Source: Lachnospiraceae bacterium (lineage in GTDB: Bacteria; Bacillota; Clostridia; Lachnospirales; Lachnospiraceae). From it: a stretch of DNA of 64,000 bases. Below the pieces are notes generated by a model. The model was not told where the DNA came from. It saw only the letters and a list, made by a program, of their open reading frames with translations, and made no database searches. Both the position numbers and the translations under genes were made by a program. The stretch is from the NCBI GenBank assembly GCA_009774245.1, contig VSNM01000025.1, positions 1 to 64,000 on the forward strand. The letters are read 5' to 3'. Shown here piece after piece: positions 59,166-64,000 of the stretch. Within the stretch, counting starts at the first letter, position 1; each line of letters starts with the position of its first letter.

Positions 59166-59818
59166 TGAGAAGTCGTTTTGATGAACAGCTTGCTACGCTT
59201 AATAATGAGCTTACCCAAATGGGGGCAATGTGTGAGGAAGCGATTGCGATTGCTTCAAGGGCGCTCTCTACGGGCGATGTGAAGCTGACAGACAAAGTTG
59301 TATCTCTTGACGGGGAAATTAACCATATGGAGCGCACAATAGAAACGCTGTGCCTGAAACTGCTATTACAGCAACAGCCGGTGGCAAGGGATTTGCGGCA
59401 GATTTCCGCAGCCCTTAAAATGATTACCGATATGGAGCGTATTGGAACGCAGGCGGCGGACATTGCAGAAATTATTACATTTCTTGACGGGCGGACAGGC
59501 GGGGAATGTGAACATATCCGTTTTATGGCTGATGCGGTGAGCCAAATGGTCACAGAAAGCATTGATGCCTTTGTAAAGCAGGATGTTGTGCTGGCTGATG
59601 CGGCGATTGACCGTGACGATGTGGTTGACGATTTATTCTTGCAGGTCAAATCATCATTGATTGAACTGATAGCAGAAAAGCCAACAGACGGAGGATACGC
59701 ATTGGATTTACTGATGATTGCCAAATACTTTGAACGTATTGGGGATCATGCGGTAAATATTGCGGAGTGGGTGGCTTTTTCTGTAACAGGAAAACACAAA
59801 GGAGCAGATAATTTATGA
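59165..59818 (+). CDS. phoU: PhoU phosphate-signalling protein
   Basis: 217 residues, two three-helix PhoU repeats (about 1-105 and 110-217). Conserved metal/helix positions are seen in DGEINHMERTIE and ALKMITDMERIGTQAADIAE, with the second repeat IAKYFERIGDHAVNIAEW. Connects the Pst transporter to PhoR and restrains both. Overlaps phoB start by four bases. Confidence 0.95.
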   Translation: MRSRFDEQLATLNNELTQMGAMCEEAIAIASRALSTGDVKLTDKVVSLDGEINHMERTIETLCLKLLLQQQPVARDLRQISAALKMITDMERIGTQAADIAEIITFLDGRTGGECEHIRFMADAVSQMVTESIDAFVKQDVVLADAAIDRDDVVDDLFLQVKSSLIELIAEKPTDGGYALDLLMIAKYFERIGDHAVNIAEWVAFSVTGKHKGADNL

Positions 59819-60492
59819 AAATATGGTGCGTAGAGGACGATGAAAGTATCAGGGATATTGAGGTATACACGCTTAATTCTACCGATTTTGAAGCAACAGG
59901 TTTTTCAGATGCGGCGGCTTTTCGTGATGCGCTTTCCACGGATAAGCCGGATTTGATTATCCTTGATATTATGCTGCCCGGAGAGGACGGCGTGGAATTG
60001 TTGAAATTTCTGAAAGACAGTTACGACACTTGCAGGATTCCCGTTATCATGGCAACTGCAAAGGGCATGGAGTACGATAAAATTCAGAGCCTTGATTTAG
60101 GTGCGGACGATTATCTTGTAAAGCCTTTTGGAATGATGGAAATGGTTTCCCGTGTGAAAGCTGTACTTCGCCGATGCAATCCCACAGAGGTGGAACATCT
60201 TTTGAAGGCAGGCGGTCTTGTTGTCAATTTAGACGAACATACTGTTACCGCTGACAGCGAAAGGATACAGCTTACCTTAAAAGAGTTTGAACTTCTCCGT
60301 CTGTTCCTCTCTCATCCGGGAATTGCATTTACCCGTGACCAGCTTTTTAATGATGTATGGGGTGCGGATTATGTCAGTGAAACAAGGACGGTTGATATGC
60401 ATATCCGTACATTGCGTGTGAAGTTGGGGGATTATGGGAAAATGATTGAAACAGTGCGTGGCATAGGTTATAGATTAGAGGTGCAGGCATGA
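59815..60492 (+). CDS. phoB: Response regulator PhoB/PhoP
   Basis: 225 residues. Receiver: acidic pair EDD near residue 6, phospho-Asp in LIILDIMLPGEDG (about 52), Lys in YLVKPFG (about 103). OmpR-type winged helix (about 130-225): LTLKEFELLRLFLSHPGIAF and ETRTVDMHIRTLRVKLG. Activates phosphate-starvation genes, probably through the boxes at 55739 and 62180. Overlaps phoR start (ATGA). Confidence 0.95.
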   Translation: MKIWCVEDDESIRDIEVYTLNSTDFEATGFSDAAAFRDALSTDKPDLIILDIMLPGEDGVELLKFLKDSYDTCRIPVIMATAKGMEYDKIQSLDLGADDYLVKPFGMMEMVSRVKAVLRRCNPTEVEHLLKAGGLVVNLDEHTVTADSERIQLTLKEFELLRLFLSHPGIAFTRDQLFNDVWGADYVSETRTVDMHIRTLRVKLGDYGKMIETVRGIGYRLEVQA

Positions 60493-62168
60493 CAAAGAAA
60501 ATTTTTAATTCTATTATGGTTGTGGCGGCGGCTGTTCTGATTGCGAGCCTTGTTATCATCATGGGGTGCCTTTACCGTTATTTCAGTAATGTTCAGGGGA
60601 AACAGTTAGAAGATGAGTTGTCTTTGGCATCCGAAGCCGTCGAGAAGAACGGGCAGGAATATCTTGAGGAATTACAATCAAATCAGTACCGTTTAACATG
60701 GGTTGCTGGGAACGGCGATGTGATATATGATACACAGTCTGACGAGGAAAGTATGGAAAACCATGCGGACAGGGAGGAAATCAGGCAGGCATTACAGAGC
60801 AGGGAAGGAAAAAGCCTGCGCTATTCCACGACACTCTTGGAAAAAACGCTTTACTCCGCCAGAAGGCTTAACGACGGTTCAGTCCTTAGAATTTCGGTTA
60901 GCAGCGCTACTGTATGGATGCTTGTTTTGGGAATGATACAGCCGATTTTAATTGTGATTGTTGTAGCCCTTGTGTTATCGGGAGTGCTGGCAAGCCGGAT
61001 TTCCAAACATATCATGGAGCCGTTAAACAGCCTTGATTTGGAAAAGCCGCTGGAAAATGATACCTATGAAGAATTAGCGCCCTTGTTAAACCGTATCAAT
61101 AAACAGCATAGGCAGATAGATGTACAGTTGTCGGAACTTCAGAGAAAGAATGATGAGTTTACACAGATTACGCAGGGCATGACGGAAGGACTTGTGCTTT
61201 TAAACGAAAAAAATGTAATTCTGAACATCAATCCTGCAGCATTGAAACTGTTCCATACAAAAAAATCCTGCATAGGTAAGGATTTTCTGACAGTGGAGCG
61301 AAACCATGATGTGAGCCACGCCATACAGGACGCATTTTCAAGCGGACACAGCGAAATCCGCATAGAACGTGAGGGAAAAGAGTATCAGATTCATGTCAAC
61401 CGCATTGAATCTAACGGTACTGTAATCGGGGCGGTTGTCCTTGCCTTTGATATAACAGAAGCAGCTTTCGCAGAAAGGAACAGGCGGGAGTTTACTGCCA
61501 ATGTATCACATGAACTGAAAACTCCTCTGCAATCAATAATGGGAAGTGCGGAGTTAATGGAAAACGGTCTTGTAAAATCGGAGGATATGACACGTTTTGT
61601 AGGGCATATCCGCACAGAGGCAGGGCGGCTTGTAACATTGATTGATGATATTATCCGTTTATCCCAATTAGACGAGGGGTGCGATATGCCTTTTGAAAAT
61701 GTTGATTTATATGAGGTCGCAACGGATGTGGCTGCAGGGCTGGCGGACATAGCAGCGATAAAGGATATTGAAATTGCTGTGACAGGGGAAACAGTCAGGA
61801 TAAAAAGTGTCCGGCGGTTATTGACAGAAATTATATTTAATCTTTGCGATAATGCTGTCAAATATAATAAAGATGGCGGAATGGTGGAGATTTCTGTAAA
61901 CAGAGAGGAAAATCAAGCTGTAATCTCTGTAAAGGATTCAGGAATTGGTATTCCGGCGGAACATCAGGCAAGGATATTCGAGCGTTTTTACAGAGTGGAT
62001 AAGAGCCGTTCTAAAGAGTCGGGTGGAACGGGGTTAGGGCTTTCTATTGTAAAACACGCCGTACAGTATTTGAATGGTCAGATTGATTTGCAGAGCAGTC
62101 CTGGAGAGGGAACAATCATACAGATTTTTTTACAAGAGGATAAAAATGATGTGATGCAGATTTCCTAA
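60489..62168 (+). CDS. phoR: Sensor histidine kinase PhoR
   Basis: 559 residues. Two transmembrane helices (about 10-32 and 140-165) flank a small extracellular domain. HAMP-like and PAS domains follow (PAS about 225-325, NVILNINPAALKLF). Kinase: H box FTANVSHELKTPLQSI (His about 345), N box IIFNLCDNAVKYN, G1 VKDSGIGIP, G2 GGTGLGLSIVKHA. Autophosphorylates and passes phosphate to PhoB when phosphate is low. Last gene of the operon; no strong terminator follows, only a Pho-box-like promoter. Confidence 0.95.
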   Translation: MTKKIFNSIMVVAAAVLIASLVIIMGCLYRYFSNVQGKQLEDELSLASEAVEKNGQEYLEELQSNQYRLTWVAGNGDVIYDTQSDEESMENHADREEIRQALQSREGKSLRYSTTLLEKTLYSARRLNDGSVLRISVSSATVWMLVLGMIQPILIVIVVALVLSGVLASRISKHIMEPLNSLDLEKPLENDTYEELAPLLNRINKQHRQIDVQLSELQRKNDEFTQITQGMTEGLVLLNEKNVILNINPAALKLFHTKKSCIGKDFLTVERNHDVSHAIQDAFSSGHSEIRIEREGKEYQIHVNRIESNGTVIGAVVLAFDITEAAFAERNRREFTANVSHELKTPLQSIMGSAELMENGLVKSEDMTRFVGHIRTEAGRLVTLIDDIIRLSQLDEGCDMPFENVDLYEVATDVAAGLADIAAIKDIEIAVTGETVRIKSVRRLLTEIIFNLCDNAVKYNKDGGMVEISVNREENQAVISVKDSGIGIPAEHQARIFERFYRVDKSRSKESGGTGLGLSIVKHAVQYLNGQIDLQSSPGEGTIIQIFLQEDKNDVMQIS

Positions 62169-62179
62169 GAAATTCAAAT

Positions 62180-62207
62180 TTTACAAAAATTATACAAAAT
62201 ATAACTT
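62180..62207 (+). promoter_or_regulatory. Second PhoB-box-like site, after phoR
   Basis: TTTACA-aaaat-TATACA-aaata-TAACTT: 11-base-spaced hexamers as at 55739, again followed at a short distance by another TTTACA (62213) and then TTTATATACT as a possible -10. It would drive transcription of 62250 onward, which holds a 51-codon frame and the pyridoxamine kinase gene. Confidence 0.45.
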
Positions 62208-62487
62208 TTAGATTTTACAAAGAAGTCATAAGATTTGCTTTATATACTCAATACAAACACTAATGGTGGTTGATAATGCAATCTTTATGACATAAATATG
62301 CAATTCGTAAATTAGGGAATAGTGGTTTTATTTGAGTATAAAACGCTGTTCTCTTTTTGAAGTGCTATACTAAAGTTGTAACGGGAGTGGCTAATGAGAT
62401 ATAATAAAAATCACAAGGAAAGAGGTATGAAGTGCTATAATTTACGGGAGTTGCAGAACAGGGGATAAGAATTTCGGATTGAGTGAA

Positions 62488-62643
62488 ATGGGTAAAGTCA
62501 ATAAAAGCAGTCACGTAACAGAAATCCATAAAATTCCGGAGTGTGGCGGATATTTAATGTATATATTGGTGCTTGTATACACAAATCTTGACGAAAACCT
62601 GCTCCCTGTATATAATTATTTCATTATAGATGAATTGAATTAA
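62488..62643 (+). CDS. Possible 51-residue small protein
   Basis: ATG at 62488 opens MGKVNKSSHVTEIHKIPECG and continues with a hydrophobic run YLMYILVLVY to a TAA at 62641. The ribosome site is weak (GAGTG), so coding is uncertain. It is the only sizeable plus frame in 62208-62650. Elsewhere in that gap there are short start-like frames (for example MKCYNLRELQNRG at about 62428) and nothing else recognised. Confidence 0.25.
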   Translation: MGKVNKSSHVTEIHKIPECGGYLMYILVLVYTNLDENLLPVYNYFIIDELN

Positions 62644-62661
62644 CTGAAAGGCATGATGAAA

Positions 62662-63480
62662 ATGGGCAAGCAAGTATTGTTGATAAATGATCTGGCAGGA
62701 TATGGAAAGGTGGCATTATCGGTCATGCTTCCATTGATGTCATATATGGGGTACCAAATATATAATCTTCCCACTGCGTTAGTATCAAATACGTTGGATT
62801 ATGGCAAATTCGATATTCTTGAAACAACAGATTATATGAAGAACACTATTAAAGTATGGGAGGAATTGGGATTCTGCTTTGATGTGATAGCGACAGGCTT
62901 TATTGTTTCAGAGGAGCAGGTAAAAATCATAGAAGAATTTTGTCGAAAGGAAAGCATGAAAGGAACCCTGATATTTGTTGATCCAATTATGGGAGATGAA
63001 GGAACCCTGTACAATGGAGTTACAGAGCAAACGGTTGCACATATGAAGAAACTGGTAGGAGTAGCCGATTATATTGTACCAAATTATACTGAAGCGGCCA
63101 GACTTACAGGAGTGGAGTATCATGAATCTGCAACAATCTCGGAGGTAGATGAAATGATTCAAAGGCTTGGTAATATGGGCGCAAAATCGGTAATCATCAC
63201 AAGCATTCAGCAGGATGGCAAAGATGTGGTTGCAGGCTTCGATCATAAAACGAAACAAAGATTTACAATTCCTTTTTATAACATTCCGGTCAGGTTTCCG
63301 GGTACGGGCGATATTTTTTCTTCCGTTTTATTGGGAAAACTGATGGAGGGAAACAGCCTGTATGACAGTACAAAAAAAGCCATGGACACTGTGAGCAGCC
63401 TGATTGAAAACAATAGAAACAATACAGATATATATAAGGGAATACCGATTGAGAAGGAGTTGGAGGTGCTTAAAATATGA
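62662..63480 (+). CDS. Pyridoxamine/pyridoxal kinase (PdxY-like)
   Basis: About 272 residues, ribokinase fold. Features: LLINDLAGYGKVALSVMLPL (substrate loop), LIFVDPIMGDEGTLYNG, IVPNYTEAARLTG and the ATP/anion-hole motif FPGTGDIFSSVLLGKL with catalytic Asp. Phosphorylates vitamin B6 vitamers to PLP precursors. GAAAGG lies 10 bases before the ATG at 62662; ATGs at 62653 and 62656 are possible. ATGA overlap with the next gene. Confidence 0.85.
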   Translation: MGKQVLLINDLAGYGKVALSVMLPLMSYMGYQIYNLPTALVSNTLDYGKFDILETTDYMKNTIKVWEELGFCFDVIATGFIVSEEQVKIIEEFCRKESMKGTLIFVDPIMGDEGTLYNGVTEQTVAHMKKLVGVADYIVPNYTEAARLTGVEYHESATISEVDEMIQRLGNMGAKSVIITSIQQDGKDVVAGFDHKTKQRFTIPFYNIPVRFPGTGDIFSSVLLGKLMEGNSLYDSTKKAMDTVSSLIENNRNNTDIYKGIPIEKELEVLKI

Positions 63481-63758
63481 AAAAACCTGGAATCCAGATC
63501 ACATTGATTGATCAAAAAGGCACGAAAGGATGTCATAGGGGTCACAAAATAGGTGATAGTTTTGATTTTGATACAGAGCGTGGAAAACTCTGTCCTATGG
63601 CTATGCATGTTGCATTTCCATATATTGATATTTTAAGATACGGCGGCGAAATACCCGGACAGGAGAAGGGGACAGCGGTTTTTGCCTGCCCTGATGTGGA
63701 CACATTAAATGTCTTTAAAATAGAACGGATTGATGTTTTGGATGACGATTCGCCATAA
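63477..63758 (+). CDS. TIGR04076-family protein
   Basis: 93 residues. Pattern CHRGHKIGDSFDFDTERGKLCPMAMHVAFPYIDILRYGGEIP and a C-terminal CPDVDTLNVFKIER (quoted in parts) with two to three conserved Cys. Matches the small TIGR04076 family, possibly metal binding; function unknown. Start overlaps the kinase stop, so the two are coupled. Confidence 0.7.
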   Translation: MKKPGIQITLIDQKGTKGCHRGHKIGDSFDFDTERGKLCPMAMHVAFPYIDILRYGGEIPGQEKGTAVFACPDVDTLNVFKIERIDVLDDDSP

Positions 63759-63842
63759 GGTTGGCTTTTAATTGTACGATGTGACTGGTAAGTTTGTGGA
63801 CTATTGGTTATAGACGATGTATAGATAACAGGAGGAAATGAT

Positions 63843-64000
63843 ATGACTGTTTCAGAAATCATGGTTAAAATGGTAAAGTATTCAAAAGGAAATCTTCATG
63901 ATATCAATCATTTTATGAAAGTGTATGCCTATGCAAAAACGATTGCAGAGTGTGAGAAAGTAGCGGATGATGAACAGAGAATAATAGAAATTGCGGCTAT
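63843..64000 (+). CDS. HD-domain phosphohydrolase, partial at right edge
   Basis: First 52 codons: MTVSEIMVKMVKYSKGNLHD, then INHFMKVYAYAKTIAECEKV and DDEQRIIEIAAI. The H-x-x-x-V/A start and spacing match the first helix pair of HD-domain metal phosphohydrolases (the HD pair would come just past the window end). AGGAGG precedes the ATG. Confidence 0.6.
   Translation, partial: MTVSEIMVKMVKYSKGNLHDINHFMKVYAYAKTIAECEKVADDEQRIIEIAA

Noticed and set aside
55842..62168. Pst operon as an antibiotic or heavy-metal cargo cluster
   Set aside because: All seven proteins match the standard phosphate uptake and signalling set; only its location is unusual.

Overview
The window looks like chromosome of a gut-type Clostridia (Lachnospiraceae-like). 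The clues are a glmS ribozyme in front of glmS, a sporulation gene (spmA), DacF-type carboxypeptidase and NrdG genes of clostridial type, strong AGGAGG ribosome sites, many ATGA-coupled operons, and Tn1549-style conjugative-element debris. Taxon is inferred from gene content only. By eye, base composition is AT-rich at about 1-5,900, GC-richer from 6,000 to 50,000 (highest in the NRPS operon), and AT-rich again from 51,130 to the end.

Layout. 1-5,900: accessory region with a partial gene carrying an A8 tract, a GT9-like glycosyltransferase, a possible transposase remnant, an HTH protein joined to a type III restriction endonuclease fragment, an AlbA_2 regulator, a lipoprotein and a frameshifted Uma2 gene. 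6,000-15,700: housekeeping and cell-envelope genes (secreted Ntn-type amidase, UDP-sugar pyrophosphorylase, HAD, MgtC, CPBP protease, glmS with its ribozyme, MazG, xylB). 15,975-23,600: a defence-like DUF262/AAA cassette whose third gene is broken, a large SWIM-SNF2 helicase and a PBECR nuclease-like gene.

24,882-44,313 is the centrepiece: a nonribosomal peptide operon. NRPS1 is A-T-C-A-T-C-A-T-R and NRPS2 is C-A-T-R, so both end in a thioester reductase that releases an aldehyde or alcohol. The first A domain lacks the Asp that holds the amino acid amine, which suggests an acyl starter and an N-acyl dipeptide aldehyde product. The operon also encodes an Sfp-type phosphopantetheinyl transferase, a MATE exporter with an RsbW/SpoIIAB-like ATPase fused to its C-terminus, a STAS anti-anti-sigma protein, a membrane SpoIIE-type PP2C phosphatase, a separate RsbW-like kinase and a cNMP-fold protein. 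A whole partner-switching circuit therefore sits inside a biosynthetic operon, with one kinase-like domain on the exporter. An AraC regulator is divergent from it.

44,493-50,661: DHH phosphoesterase, three tRNAs, aldo/keto reductase, exonuclease, D-Ala-D-Ala carboxypeptidase and NrdG. At 51,128 spmA is cut by a decayed conjugative element (ParA and TraG fragments, TnpW, TnpV, an Rpn nuclease). This is followed by a complete pstSCAB-phoU-phoB-phoR operon with a Pho-box-like promoter, a second Pho-box-like site after phoR, a pyridoxamine kinase, a TIGR04076 protein and the start of an HD-domain gene. The missing part of spmA does not reappear before the window ends.

Two repeat families cut across the genes: a three-hairpin intergenic element (three copies, at 14.0, 24.6 and 49.8 kb), and a motif of about 34 bases upstream of NRPS1, of the DUF6485 gene inside the NRPS operon, and of the DHH gene.
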